Assembly (NCBI GenBank): GCA_949358305.1
Contig: OX442319.1
Span: 8,122,001 to 8,186,000 of the forward strand
Direction of reading: 5' to 3'
Length of the DNA: 64,000 nucleotides
From: Strigamia acuminata
Lineage: Eukaryota; Arthropoda; Chilopoda; Geophilomorpha; Linotaeniidae
Shown here: one piece after another, positions 45,001-56,943 of the stretch
Layout of the letters: the number at the start of each line of letters is the position of its first letter
Position numbering within the stretch: position 1 is the first letter of the stretch
Position numbers and translations under genes: made by a program
Notes under the pieces: generated by a model
The model's database searches: none
Told to the model about the DNA's origin: nothing
Seen by the model: only the letters and a program-made list of their open reading frames with translations

Positions 45001-48000
45001 TCCATAAACATGGCATAAGTGCTGTCAATCAACGAGCCACTGGGGGGTAATCGAGTCAGATAAATGATCAATCCTACTGTGCCCGAGGAGAAAATGTGCC
45101 ATCCGTTTCCGTTTTGCTTCTCATTATGGGTTGAGTGGGCATTTTTCCTCGAAAAAGGAGCAAGGGGAAGGGGTATTATCATTTGCGTAAACTTTATGTA
45201 TTCTCGGGGTTATGGGAGAGTGCACGAGAAGGCGTGTCATAATCCGATGCCCCACGACTCTCCGGTAACATAAAACAGTTGTGTGTAATTGCTGGTGTGA
45301 GTTCTATGCTCGTTTCCACCATGGCTTGGTATGCGGGGATGGAATGAGACGGTAAGAGCTTTAAAAATGAGTCAAACTATGGAATGAGTTGTTGGGAACA
45401 GGGTCAATGGCTTTGTTTATGAATTTAGAATAAGAAGAAACCATCTTGGGGTGACATTGTTGTTTGGGTTTCACTTTCTGCTCTTTGATTGACGTTAGAG
45501 CCGAGGCCAGAGCGGATATTAGTCGAGACACTCGACAACGAGAAGCAAGGATAACATGGACACGTATCCACATGTTCAGTGCGTTTTGCCACCGATGGCG
45601 CCACATAATATACATGGTGTTTCGGAATCAAAAATTCCAAAAGAATTTATTCCGTCGCTACCAGCTGTGCATTAATGCACATAGTGGACATGTAGAGCGT
45701 CTCTTATGATAAACTTCTGCTGTTGGCTACTGATTGTGTGTTTTTATTTGAGAATTGCGCTTTAACCTGGCAAATGTGAGCGAAATGCGTGACGCGCGAT
45801 ATTTGAAATCTTCCATTGTTTTTGGGGTTGTGACTAAGTGAGAATTTTTTTTTGGAATTCTTGATTAGTGGAAATGTGATCTCCTGGTCCCCCTCTATAC
45901 CCCCTATTTATAGTCGCACTGTACGACAACTGGTAACAAACATACTTAGTTGGCAAGCAATGCATGACACGTAATTGCTGTCATCCAATCAGCGCATGAA
46001 ACAACGAATCAATAGGAAATAACACATGGATACGTTTCCATGCCTGGTTATGGTTTTTACGACTAAAATTTAAATGGTTTCAATACAAGTTGTGGAATGC
46101 ACTTAATGATGAATTTAATTAGGAATTTTTTCTGCTTAGAATTAAATTATGAATTAATTAAAAATAAATTAAAATGGATAATTAATTTTCAAGAGGAAAT
46201 TGAAGGGCCGAGGGCGTATAAAATGGCAGGTCAAGTATAGTATTTATTCACTTTTTTTATGCCAAGAGAGACGAAGTGTGGAATTGAAATCCACCGTGAG
46301 AATATTGAGAATTCATCTTGTCGGCGTACATGGAGGAAGCGGCTCAAATGGAACAAGGGGCGAGTCACATCTCCCTTTCTCTATTGCTTTCTAATGTTTT
46401 CTCGTTATGGGAGAAAAGATTTCTTAGCCCGCTGGTTAAACTCATTCGCACAAGTCACTCCGGTGACTTCGGTGCATTTCCTTTTCCTTTTCACCTGGAT
46501 TTACCAAATAAGTTTAGCAAATCAAATCGCCCTAAGGCCACACTATTCTTGTATCTTCCTTTCCCAAACGGGTGAAATAAAAAGAGAAAAGAAAAAATCT
46601 TGTTTTTCCTTTTCTTGACCACTTCCGTGTACGTGGTCTGAAGCCACAGGAAGAGCCAGATAATTATGTACGCCGGGACCAACATCCAGTAATTAAAATA
46701 TCTTTAAATCAGTTTACCTTATACAACATTTCCTTCTGATACCAGACATCGTCTTCGTCTTCCATCGGTACGGTCTCTTGATTAAGATCATCTCTGCTAC
46801 GTGACAAAATTCTTCTTCTCGAGATCATTTCCCGTCCACTTCTATTTAAGAAACAATAAACAAATTTTTTTAAGGTTATAAATGATATCGACAAAAGAAA
46901 CGTGCAAGTCCTCGATAGTATAGTGGTTAGTATCCCCGCCTGTCACGCGGGAGACCGGGGTTCGATTCCCCGTCGGGGAGAAAGACTTTTTTTTATAAAT
47001 AAAATTCTTATTTTTCTTTTAATTTTTTATCCCCCTGATTAAATGGAAAAAAAATCATTTTTGCACCGAGCTCCAGGCGTCGACAACTCAACCGGTCTCA
47101 CCCCAACCATCTCGGCTTAATTCCTGTCCCACCTACACATCTGGAAGAGTCCAAAAACAAAAGGCAATAAACGAAGATACCGTAAATAAATATTTTCATT
47201 CTACGATGGGGTTATTAACATTTACATTCCATCATCAACCGAACGATATTACGAATCCTTTCAGGCGTTTTGATTGACAATTGAAGAAAACGAGACCGCG
47301 CGTGTAAAAAAAAAAAGAACCGCATTCCATGTTCCAACTGTGTGTAATAAAACGTCTCTATATATTAGATTCCGCCCGTTTAATAACAAGATGAACACCC
47401 GGTAACTACTAACAACACGCTTCAAATGTAACAACAACTTCACACGACAAGAAAATTAAATTCAAAAATTATTCTTTTTTGTGTTTTGGGTTTCGGTTTA
47501 TCCGATGCGGAAGACAAATCTATGTGAGAATATACGTGTTTAACACTTAAAAATGTAAACAAATAATTTTTTCGAGGCCTTTCACCCATTCCCGTTACGT
47601 ATGGTGCTCGACCTTATTTTCCGCGAACCAATTCACTCGAAGTTCATTGGTAGTTCTAATGATCAAATACGAGCACCATCTTTCATCATCCCTGAATGAA
47701 AATGTCACAGACTGACCTGTTTTTGACCTTGCAAACAATATCCTGAAGAAAATAATGAGACAAACTGAAGACAGTGAAAGAAACCACATAACCGAATTGC
47801 AAACACAACTCGAATGCGACCACTGGTTCACTCACTGGCTCCACATCACCGTGACGTAAACATGTGACGTGACCACAAAAATAAAATCCGAGCGCCACCT
47901 AACGACGATAAATTCGCGAAAAAAAATTTTTTACACTTTGGAAAAAATCCATTAATTTTATATCCCAATCAAAAGAATTTACGAAAAAACTAATTGAATA

Positions 48001-48530
48001 TTTTATACAATTTTTATCGCTTGATAAACAATCTTTTTACCAAATTCAAGGACCCGGTTAATGCCAAGGATGATAAACCCACTTTAACAACATAAAAAAG
48101 TACTAACTTAAAAAATCTGGACATGAAAAATGAAGAACTTAAACAAAACAAAAAAAACAGTAATGTGAAACGTCCTTGGAATTAAATATTCCACTATCTC
48201 TCACGTCCTTGTTCGCCAACCCACCTGTTATGCAAGATTGCATAGAAAATTCGATTTTTTTCTCGATACGAAAATCCGTGATAAGAAATGACATAATCTC
48301 ATTAGATCAGATGTACAAGAATAAATACATCATCGAAGGCGTTGTTCAACTTATTTTCACGGTTGCATCGCATCTCACGCGGAAATGAGCACAAGCGCGT
48401 GCCTCGTGACCTTTTTACCTCCTAACATCAATTCCAACGAAAGAAAATCTTCTCCCATTCCACTTCACTCGTCGTACAAGCGCTCCAACACGTCACGAAC
48501 CATTTCGTGCGCGCATTTTTCGCTTCGCAT
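42066..48530 (-). CDS. exp: Expansion-like MH2-domain (Smad-like) protein
   Basis: Eight exons on the minus strand: 48469-48530 (tentative first), 46718-46841, 44245-44475, 43577-43738, 43277-43475, 42495-42761, 42247-42420, 42066-42172. All phases agree and give 441 residues. The core (residues about 63-260) has very conserved-looking motifs: EIWAKIICLERNRRVAKAYA, VLTINGSDDGFDGYRIGL, GFDNPMRDAKTEEIKRHIG, VKIKMDTAGNILIKR, VFDMKKFQ, YPDRRRLEYQC and IINIVAIDMLKSKLPP. I recognise these as the MH2-like family of Drosophila Expansion, a regulator of tracheal tube size; identity about 60-70 percent sure. The tail has an SH3-type RPPKLPPRD and three DPY motifs (DEDPYSV, DDPYYGG, EDPYASIY), which suggests tyrosine-phosphorylation docking. 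The first exon rests only on phase and an ATG. Introns hold a mariner MITE, a hAT MITE and a tRNA gene. Confidence 0.8.
42813..43252. mobile_element. Tc1/mariner-type non-autonomous element
   Basis: Ends CAGTAGAGCCTCGTTTATCC and, at the right, the near-complement CGATAATCGAGGCTCTATTG, flanked by TA on both sides. 440 bp, internal ggtccgg palindromes, no transposase frame. It lies in the intron between exons 43277-43475 and 42495-42761 of the Expansion-like gene. Confidence 0.8.
43820..44220. mobile_element. hAT-type MITE with 8 bp target duplication
   Basis: Ends CAGTAATTCCCAAACTTTTT and AAAGTTTGGAAACCACTG with GGGCGCCCC just inside both. It is flanked by an exact 8 bp duplication ATTTAAAC at 43812-43819 and 44221-44228, diagnostic of hAT insertion. 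401 bp. It lies in the intron between exons 44245-44475 and 43577-43738 of the Expansion-like gene, only about 16 bp beyond the donor end of the former. Confidence 0.9.
44490..46700. other. Intron of the Expansion-like gene, no other gene seen
   Basis: 2.2 kb intron. Some GC-richer stretches (45055-45300, 46260-46500) and open frames up to 119 codons, without splice support or family match. No repeats shared with the rest of the window were noticed. Confidence 0.5.
46909..46980 (+). tRNA. trnD-GTC: tRNA-Asp (anticodon GTC)
   Basis: A 72 nt cloverleaf. Acceptor stem TCCTCGA pairs with TCGGGGA plus discriminator G; D-arm box A TAGTATAGTGG; anticodon arm CCCGCCTGTCACGCGGG with GTC at 46942-46944; T-arm box B GGTTCGATTCC. 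A T-run at 46986-46994 fits RNA polymerase III termination. It lies on the opposite strand within the first intron of the Expansion-like gene model. Confidence 0.97.
46986..46994 (+). terminator. Pol III terminator of tRNA-Asp
   Basis: Run of Ts immediately after the tRNA 3' end. Confidence 0.75.
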
Positions 48531-49830
48531 TGCAAAACCCGAGGTTGAACCTGAACCTGTTCCTACTCCGCCTCTTCCTCGGTCGCGCCTCGGTCTAAGT
48601 GGTCAGTGTCACGCGTTCCGCAAATGCAAACCCTACAAACAATGCGTCCTTGTTTATCCCAAATTCTGATACAGAGAATTTCCATGTGCCAAAGTGCGAA
48701 TCGAGGTTAATTAGATTAATTTTAATGACACAATTCAAATTATAACGAAATATGCAAAGAAAACAAATATCGGACACAAATTAAAAAATATATTGCATTT
48801 TTGTATTCCCAATAATATTATTTGACAAATACCGTATAATTATATTATTTAATGTATTTAATTCCGCTAAATTATTCTCTATTTTAAAAAAAATCTATTA
48901 TTTATATATTTAATAGTAAAAACACATCTAACCAGTTTTAAATAACACAATGGCCGAGAAATAAATGAATTGTGCTTCTGCCAAGCCAAAAATGGAGGTA
49001 GAAAATGGCAAAGGCGTGATTAATCAAGGACAAAGCAAAAAAATAAACACAAAAACCATTACTCCGACTTCTCCAGGGTGTCCTTGCAAGCATTGACAAA
49101 GGAAGAGACACCCATATGACTTTGACGTGCACTTTAACTATGTAATTAGTGGATACGGTGCACTGCAGACTGTCAACTGTCACTTTGTTCTGTACTTATA
49201 CTCTGTGGTTTGGTTTTTTCCGTTTTTACCTGTATAAATTCGGCTTCCTGAGGTCGCCAACGGAGAAAAACTTCTTCATTCCACGTTTGTTGGCGTGTCC
49301 GTAAGTTGGATTGTGGTTTTGTTTTGGGAGGAGGTTGTGAGATGTCATCCGTAAATCCAGATGGGAGAAACTGAGCGGCTTCTTATGCGCTTGTTAGCTC
49401 CGATTCGGACTGGCTCTGGGTACGCGCTACTTATCGGTTGTTTCTGAAACATGTGCTTCGACCTGGAAAGAGACACCTGTGTGGAAAAGGGCGTTTGCTA
49501 CTGGCGGGTTGGGTCTGATTGTGAGGTGTTTAACACCCACGTGGACTTTCACTTGCATCATTGGCTCGTGGAATGACGTCAGGAATTAGTGGTTTCCGGG
49601 AGCTATCTTGAGATTTGAGAATCTTGGATGATCTTTGATCTTTAAACAGTTTTTATTATGGTTTTGCATAACTCCACCCAAGGTGGTTTTGGTTTTTTTG
49701 GTGGATGAGACGACAATGGTGAATTGTTTGACCAAAAGATGAATTTTTTTTTTTTGTTGAATTAATTTTTTCGATTTGAAAGGGGGTTTTGTTTATTAAA
49801 TTGATTTTCTCAATTTTGATTTTTTTTAAC
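48531..49830. other. No gene seen
   Basis: Upstream of the tentative first exon of the Expansion-like gene. A GC-rich patch at 48470-48640 could be its promoter and 5' UTR. AT-rich beyond; no conserved frame. Confidence 0.4.
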
Positions 49831-49839
49831 TTAGAAAGT

Positions 49840-50475
49840 GAATTTTTCAATAAAAAAGTGAATTTTTCAATAAAAAAAAGTGAATTTTTCTATAAAAATA
49901 AGTTGATTTTTCAATAAAAAAGTGAATTTTTCAATAAAGAAGTGAATTTTCCAATAAAAAAGTGAATTTTTCAATAAAAAAGTGAATTTTTCAATAAAAA
50001 AAGTGAATTTTTCAATAAAAAAGTGAATTTTTTAATAAAAAAGTGAATTTTTCAATAAAAAAAGTGAATTTTTCAATAAAAATTGAATTTTTCAATAAAA
50101 AAAGTGAATTTTTCAATAAAAAAGTGAATTTTTCAATAAAAAAGTGAATTTTTTAATAAAAAAGTGAATTTTTCAATAAAAAAGTGAATTTTTCAATAAA
50201 AAAGTGAATTTTTTAATAAAAAAGTGAATTTTTCAATAAAAAAGTGATTTTTTCAATAAAAAAAAGTGAATATTTTTAGTAATAAAGTGAATTTCTCGGC
50301 AAAAAAATGAATTTATTAACAAAAATAAATTTTCAACAAAAAAAAATGAATTTATTAACAAAAGTAAATTTTCAACCAAAAAAAATGAATTTATTAACAA
50401 AATAAATGTATTTTCAACAAAAAAGTGAATTTTCAACAAAAAAAGAGAATTTTTTAACAAAAAAACAATTTCTTT
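49840..50475 (+). repeat. Minisatellite, agtgaatttttcaataaaaa units
   Basis: About 630 bp of 18-22 bp units with consensus agtgaatttttcaataaaaa, best preserved at 49840-50250 and drifting to aatgaatttattaacaaaaa at the 3' side. Each unit has a T5 and an A5 tract about half a unit apart. Confidence 0.9.
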
Positions 50476-51835
50476 TTAAAGAAAAATGAATCACTTCTAC
50501 TTTCCCCAACCACCATAATTTTGTTTTACTAAAAAATAACTTCCAACAAAAAAAAAAAAAAAATTTTTCTTACATACTCGTAAAAGGTATCACTTTTCGA
50601 ACAAAAATCCCCAAAAATCATACAATATTTTTATTTTCCCACAAGAATTTGCTTATTTTCTCTAAAATAAAAACCACAAAAAAAACACACAACAAAAAAT
50701 AAAATTTTCAATTTACCTCCTAAATTTAAACCTTAATGACGATAATAGTCCAATCTTCACGGTAAAACTAAAAACCGTTAAAAATACAATAAAAAACAAA
50801 CATTAAATCATTACAAGACCAAAAGAAACAGGATTTCCGTTCAAATGAGAGTCCCAGCACTTTCCTTCACATAATATGTTAACAAAAAACACCTGCTCCA
50901 AGCCAACACATATCTTTTACCTGACACAAAAAAAAAACAAAAAAACAAAAAAAATAAAACACATCCTGACTCAGCAAACATGACGAAACCACCCGAACCA
51001 AAACCACCCAAAACCCTCCCAAATACCCAACCACAACACAAAACTCCCACCAAAAATTAAACACTTTTATCCAGCACGCGGAAGTAAACGTATCTCGTTT
51101 CGAATCGCACGCGCGCACCCACTGCGCACGCTCCGATTGATATTTGGGTAAAACCTGCACAACTCCTCTTCACAAATCGCCACACCTAAAAAAGGAAGAA
51201 AAAGAAGAAATAAAAAAAAAATACCAAACCCGTTCGGGTCAATCTCTTTTGTGAAGCGTTTAGAGGGGGCTGGTGGACGCGAAACAAGGCCGTTTCAAGG
51301 TCGTCTTTGAGTAGCCAGAGCATTTTTTTTTAAGCCTAAAAAATAAAAAATAAAAATAAATTTTTCAATTTACGAAGCAATTTCGCGTGTGTCCATATCC
51401 AGTTTGTACTTGACCTTATTCCGCTGACCAATTTGGAGAAATCAGATGTAGATTTTCAATTAATTGCGCGTGAAAGGGTTAAGGGCACTATAACGACCTT
51501 GCTTGTGGTTGTTGTGGGAGCCAATGGGCAGTGGCGGAGCTGACAATCACCTTGTTGTTGAGGTCGAAGACCCGTAGCCAATGTTGGATCGTTGGAGGTT
51601 AAATGCGGGGGTGGCCAATAGATCTTCTCCGCCCATAAGATTCAAATGACAAGATGAAATGAGGGATTAGGATGACAGCATGATTGCTCGCTGCCCACTT
51701 AAGGGGAAGGTGAAGGAAGTTGAGTCATTGCGAAGTGTGTTATCAATTTGAATAGAATAGTAAATCAAATCGTCGGTTTAAGTGAAGAATAAGTGAAGAA
51801 ATGGTGAATTTTTGATGGTGGTTTGAGAGGAATTG
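50476..51835. other. No firm gene; one exon-like segment
   Basis: Minus strand 51040-51160 follows a tgtgcag acceptor and encodes a Trp/Cys-containing stretch (YQSERAQWVRACDSKRD); it could be an upstream exon of something, but no partner exon fits. The rest is AT-rich. 51480-51720 is GC-richer, without a frame. Confidence 0.3.
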
Positions 51836-52370
51836 GTGTTTTTAGATGGAATTTTTGGTTATTTAGATGCTTTTAGATGTTTTTAGGTGGGATTTTTGGT
51901 TATTTAGATGTTTTTAGGTGAGATTTTTGGTTATTTAGATGTTTTTATGTGAGATTTTTGTTTATTTAGATGTAATTAGGTGGGATTTTTGGTTATTTAG
52001 ATGTTTTTATGTGAGATTTTTGTTTATTTAGATGTAATTAGGTGGGATTTTTGGTTATTTAGATGTTTTTATGTGAGATTTTTGGTTATTTAGATGTTTT
52101 TAGATATTTTAGGTGGGATTTTTGGTTATTTAGATGTTTTTATGTGAGATTTTTGGTTATTTAGATGTTTGTAGATGTTTTTAGGTGGGATTTTTGGTTA
52201 TTTAAATGTTTTTTAGTGGGATTTTTGGTTATTTAGATGTTTTTAGGTGGGATTTTTGGTTATTTAGATGTTTTTTGGTGGGATTTTTGGTTATTTATAT
52301 GTTTTTAGGTGGGATTTTTGGTTATTTAGATGTTTTTAGGTAGGATTTTTAGTTATTTAGATGTTTGGTG
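51836..52370 (+). repeat. Minisatellite, about 30 bp units
   Basis: Around 17 units based on gtgggatttttggttatttagatgttttta (30-31 bp in most copies), with some units swapping gtgggattt for gtgagattt in a patterned way. Confidence 0.9.
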
Positions 52371-55274
52371 ATAATTGGGTCGTATTTTTGTTTGTTTGGC
52401 GGTTTTGATGTTAATTTTTTACGATTTTTTGTGCTGGGACAGGATGTGTTGTGTGTTATTTTCCATTTGTTTTGTTTACGGTTTAATAATGTATTCAGAA
52501 ATGTGAATAAAAAGGTGTTTTTTGTTTTTTTATTTGGTTTTTTTTTTAAAAAGAAAAGAATTAAATGTGGTTTTAAAATGGATTCCAACAAGGAAATTTA
52601 AACTGTAATTTCGGCACATGCAAATTGGAATATAAAACGTTTCAACGGTGACATCTCGAGGTTGTAATAAACTGAGGTCGCGTGTCAAATGCGATGTCAT
52701 GGTCACCTCGGTTTAATAAACTCTTATTTGAAAATTTGGATGCTGCGAGCGATACATCATCATGACTCGTGAAATAATTTTTTTTAAAAAAAATATATTT
52801 TAATAAGGTGAAATTTTTCTAAAAAAAAATACCTTATTATAAATTATAAAAAATAAAAATTTCAAAAATAAAAAATTTTATAATTGTTGTACGGGTTTTC
52901 TGCTCTCGTGCCGGCAACGGTTGACTTGCTGCGGCCACGAGATAAAAACTCCGTCGGAGTGAGAGTGGGTCATTTGTTTTAACTCGTGCGTAACCTTCAT
53001 CACGCGATGATAATAAACCATTTAAAATCGGATTTAAGATCATACGTAAAAATAAAAATCATGCTTCGACGTTTTTCTATTTTTCTTTTTATTTATGTTT
53101 TTTTAAATGTGTTGTTTTGCACGAACATGATTGGCAATATCAGATTCGTATCTCGCTCCGCTTGTCTTTTAATTCTCCTACACATCAAATTTCAAGGTCC
53201 AGAGTTAAAAATTTAAAACGAGATTATGTAAATGGATAAAGGTTAAAACTTGGGGCATTTTTCCCACTAATTCTTTCGGAATTTCGTCCCTTTTTGCATT
53301 ATTTGCAACAGGTTTGCAGTCGTAAATGTTAATTAATGTCCGTTGCAAATTTGGCTGAGAATTTGGCGTGTCAGTTGAACGACCCACCATGACGTCAAAT
53401 GTCACGACGTGCTAGTGGACAAGGAATTTACAGAGCTTTTTCGTGTCGTATAACGCAAATTATTTGCTTTTTTTGGTTTGTTTTTGACGTGTTCTTGATT
53501 GATGTCGCAGTGACGGCACAAAGTCCGGTGACCGCGGTGAAGAAAATGATCATAAAAGTCCCGTTTTACGAGTTCTAGTCTCGTGTAATTAATTAAAACT
53601 CGTTTAGACTAAGATTTATTCGAGTTAGGTAAATCTATGTGGTTAATTGCTTTTTTTCTTTTAGCGCGGAATCGTAAAATGTAAATTAGATGACGCAGGG
53701 AATGTTGGAGAAATAATTTCGTGTAATTATATTGATCATTTGTTTGGTTAGTAAAATAAATTATTTTTAGTTGAAAGAAGGTTAGAAACATTAAACTGGT
53801 TTGAAATAAACTCAAGAACACTAACCTCGAATTTTTTTCTTTTTTTTCTCTTTTTTTTCAAAAAAATTCGACAATAAATTTAAAAAAATAAAAAGTCAAG
53901 GCAACATTGTCTGGAAGGACGATTTTTGTGTAGAAGTTTTTTTTTTGGAAGAATAAATTTGAAATAAACATTTTTTGTGATGATAAAAATATACGAAAAA
54001 AAAATAAAATTAATATTTATTAAAAACAAAAAAATAAAATCATCTTAATTTTAGACTTAAGTTTGACCACACGCTGATTTGAGCAGGATGAATGTTGTGT
54101 GTATCTTCACACACATTTTAAATAGCAAAAAGTGATATTAATCTTGATGGAGAGTCAAAGGATGCAATATTAATCCTTTTAGACCCAACTAAACAGGGTT
54201 TTTAAAATTTATTCCTTTATTTTTTTGTTTGTATTAAACATCTTTGTACAGTAGATGACATGTCCACTAGATTACATTTTTAAATTGTGGGTTCAACTAA
54301 ATTCTACACAAAATTAAATTAAATTAAATTAAATTATCATTTTATTTATCTCATTGTGAAAATTTATTTTATTGTGAAAAGGTGTGTCACATTTCTTCAG
54401 CAGTAATCATGAGGAACTAGGCCATCCTTTTATCTCATTTAAAAAAGTTGAATCATGCATCACATTTTCTTTATGTTTATTTATTATGATTAAACTATTT
54501 AATTCTAACAAAATAAAATTTTAAAATTATTTACATAAAATCAGAATAAATAAATTATAATTTAAATAAAAAAAAGGAATGACTTATGGTAGCAACTTTT
54601 TACATAATCGGCATGAAATGCTAACACTCTAAATTTTACATTTGTAGTTTCAAATGTAAAACACTCAAAGTTGGTCCGAGTCCCAGTCAAAAATGTCTGC
54701 CATGAATAGAGTTTAGAATGCAACATGGGCACATCCAAACACGGCTCTTATCACAGTTGGCTAATCACATTGCTCCATCTATCTGGGCAATAAATGGCGT
54801 CAAACTTGACCGATCAACATAGATTAAACGTACACGAAACAATACCGTATTGCATCGCTTCCATGAGAGATAAATCGGTCCTTCCCAAACCATAATCACC
54901 ATCAAGAGAAAGTTTAACTCCCGATTCGTTACTACTTAGAAACATAGATGGCGCCACTGTTTCTAATCACAAACTGCCTCTGGTCGCTGTCGCCATCTAG
55001 ACACGACCGAATGAAACAATATATTAAATCATCATTTGTGGTGCTGTTTATTGTGTGATTTACTAAAGATGTTCTATGTTCTATATTATTTGAGTAATGA
55101 TGAACGAATTCCATTTTCTTTGCCAATGTAGACATAATATATTCAAATTTTATTACTTTAACCAATATATCTACTTGAAAAAGCGCGTTTTCTCTTTTTC
55201 GTTTCTATATAGAAGAAATAATTATTGCAATTGAGTGCAGGGGAGAAGAATTCGAAACGAATGGAAATCAGTTG
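52371..55274. other. About 2.9 kb without a convincing gene
   Basis: AT-rich with homopolymer runs. The open frame at 54932-55165 (minus) overlaps the 3' flank of the TMEM126-like gene and has no family match. 53205-53405 and 53609-53821 (minus) are also unsupported. Confidence 0.5.
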
Positions 55275-56360
55275 TTAAGCATCAATTTCATCCATTTTCA
55301 AATTAAGTTTGTGAATAGCTCGAACTTCTTCCAATGAAATAAACATAGCGATGCCCACATTGGCCAGAAAGAGCACGAGCACTCGCGGGAGCAGTGGTTT
55401 GGTCAGCTGCGAGTAAGTGCGCCAGAGTTCCTTCGAGATGGGTGGAATTGGATAGGTGACCAAACGATTCGCCAGGTGGAAAGTGGCGGCAGGAGCCAGG
55501 ACCATTGGACAAATTACGCCGCAAAGTGTTTGGATGACCATTGCTCTGCTTTCCATGCACACCGGGCAGACTTTCTTGTAGAGCACTATGTCGTGAGACA
55601 CGAGTTTCCGATGTAAAAAGCCACCGAGTGCAGTTGGAAGAACAACCAAGGGGATGTACGACGCCAGCTTTGCGTGGTGAAGCAAATTCAGGCTTTTCCT
55701 GTAATGGTTATTGGTCACGTAGCCAGATATTCCCGCAGCAAGTCCTAGCAATCCCACGCCGTATGTCAGCGGCCAACTAAAACACAAAATACATTTTTTA
55801 CTTATATTTTCCGTATCATTTGATTATCTCTTATTCGTAAAAAATGCATTTTTTTACTCAAGAAATGCATTATTTACTCTAGAAATGCAATTTTTTACTT
55901 TAGATTTGCATTTTGTAATTTAAAAATGCATTTTTTACTCAAGAAATACATTATTTACTCTAGAAATGCATTTTTTAATTTAAAAATGCATTTTTTTACT
56001 CTAGAAATGCATTTTTTACTCTAGAAATGCATTTTTTTTACTCTAGAAATGCATTTTTTTACTCTAGAAATGTATATTTTATTCTAATTATGCTCTTAAA
56101 AAATTAAAATAATCCTTCTAGACGAAAACGCCGTTTTACAGAAGCGTAATAAGTCTCCAAACTTGCGCACTGGATGAACTAGACACCTTCGCCATAATCG
56201 GCACCCTCAAAACCCCCTCTGCTTACACATCTCGTCGAGGCTTCCAATCCGTAATTATCTCCCATTGCAGAGTTAAAGTTTCGCCCTCTGTCAACACCAC
56301 ATCATCATCATCATCATCTGTCTCTATCTTATTACGGATAGGCGCCAATTTTTTATCCAT
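55275..56360 (-). CDS. TMEM126A: TMEM126-like mitochondrial inner-membrane protein
   Basis: Two exons on the minus strand, 56227-56360 and 55275-55776, joined in phase 2 (GT+T gives Val) to make 211 residues; human TMEM126A is about 195. The N-terminus is hydrophilic with six consecutive Asp (an imperfect GAT run), then ETLTLQWEIITDWKP. Four hydrophobic segments follow (GVGLLGLAAGISGYV, YIPLVVLPTALGGFL, TLCGVICPMVLAPAA, VLVLFLANVGIAMFI). The motif CPVCMESRAMVIQT between segments 2 and 3 fits the CxxC...R pattern of the TMEM126 family. In mammals TMEM126A/B act in complex I assembly; the same role here is inference. The 450 bp intron is largely a minisatellite. It is divergently arranged with the BTB-BACK gene. 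Confidence 0.82.
55830..56090. repeat. Minisatellite, actctagaaatgcatttttt units
   Basis: About 12 imperfect 19-22 bp units in the intron of the TMEM126-like gene, with aaatgcattttt as the core, similar to the array at 21290-21680. Confidence 0.85.
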
Positions 56361-56943
56361 CTTCAAAATATGCATTTATTAATACATTAAAACAAACAAA
56401 TTGAATTCAAAACGCATCGTTAATAATTACATGATATCGAAAAATGAATAGAAAACAGCAGTTTCATCAATCCGTAACTCGAATACAATTTTTTCAATTT
56501 CAAACTGCGTAAATTTCGAACTGCAGTCAACAAATAAATTTTGAATTTCTCATTTTAATTTCATTACTCTTCGATTTTTTTTTTTACATTCCGGCATCAC
56601 ACCGGAAGTGTAGAAACAAAATTAGCCTCGTGACGTCCGCATTTGTTAAAACCCATCAGAGCCGAGCAGCGCAGCGCAGCCCGCCATCGCCCCAGCGCAG
56701 GGGCAGCGCAACAAAACACACCAACAGATACCACGCAACAATTCCGCCGTTCGTGTCCACATCACGTGTGTTTGTTGTCGAGTTAAGTCGGACTCATCCC
56801 GATTTACAACCACATTTTTTTCCGAAAAAAAAATGTACAAAATTACGAAGTAAATCCTACTCGTCATGCTCGAATTTTCGTGAAATGTGCGTGCAGGAGA
56901 GGTGACTGCCGACTCGTGCAATTACAACAACTTCACAGCAATC
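56361..56943. promoter_or_regulatory. Shared divergent 5' region
   Basis: 583 bp between the start codons of the TMEM126-like gene (minus) and the BTB-BACK gene (plus). It becomes CpG-richer from about 56600 (gagccgagcagcgcagcgca). It probably carries both 5' UTRs and promoters; no TATA box chosen. Confidence 0.45.

Noticed and set aside
49840-50475. Regular short repeats that could be mistaken for a CRISPR array
   Set aside because: There are no unique spacers: the units are contiguous AT-rich minisatellite repeats in a eukaryotic genome.
54932-55165. 77-codon minus-strand frame
   Set aside because: It lies in the likely 3' UTR of the TMEM126-like gene and has no conserved-looking features.
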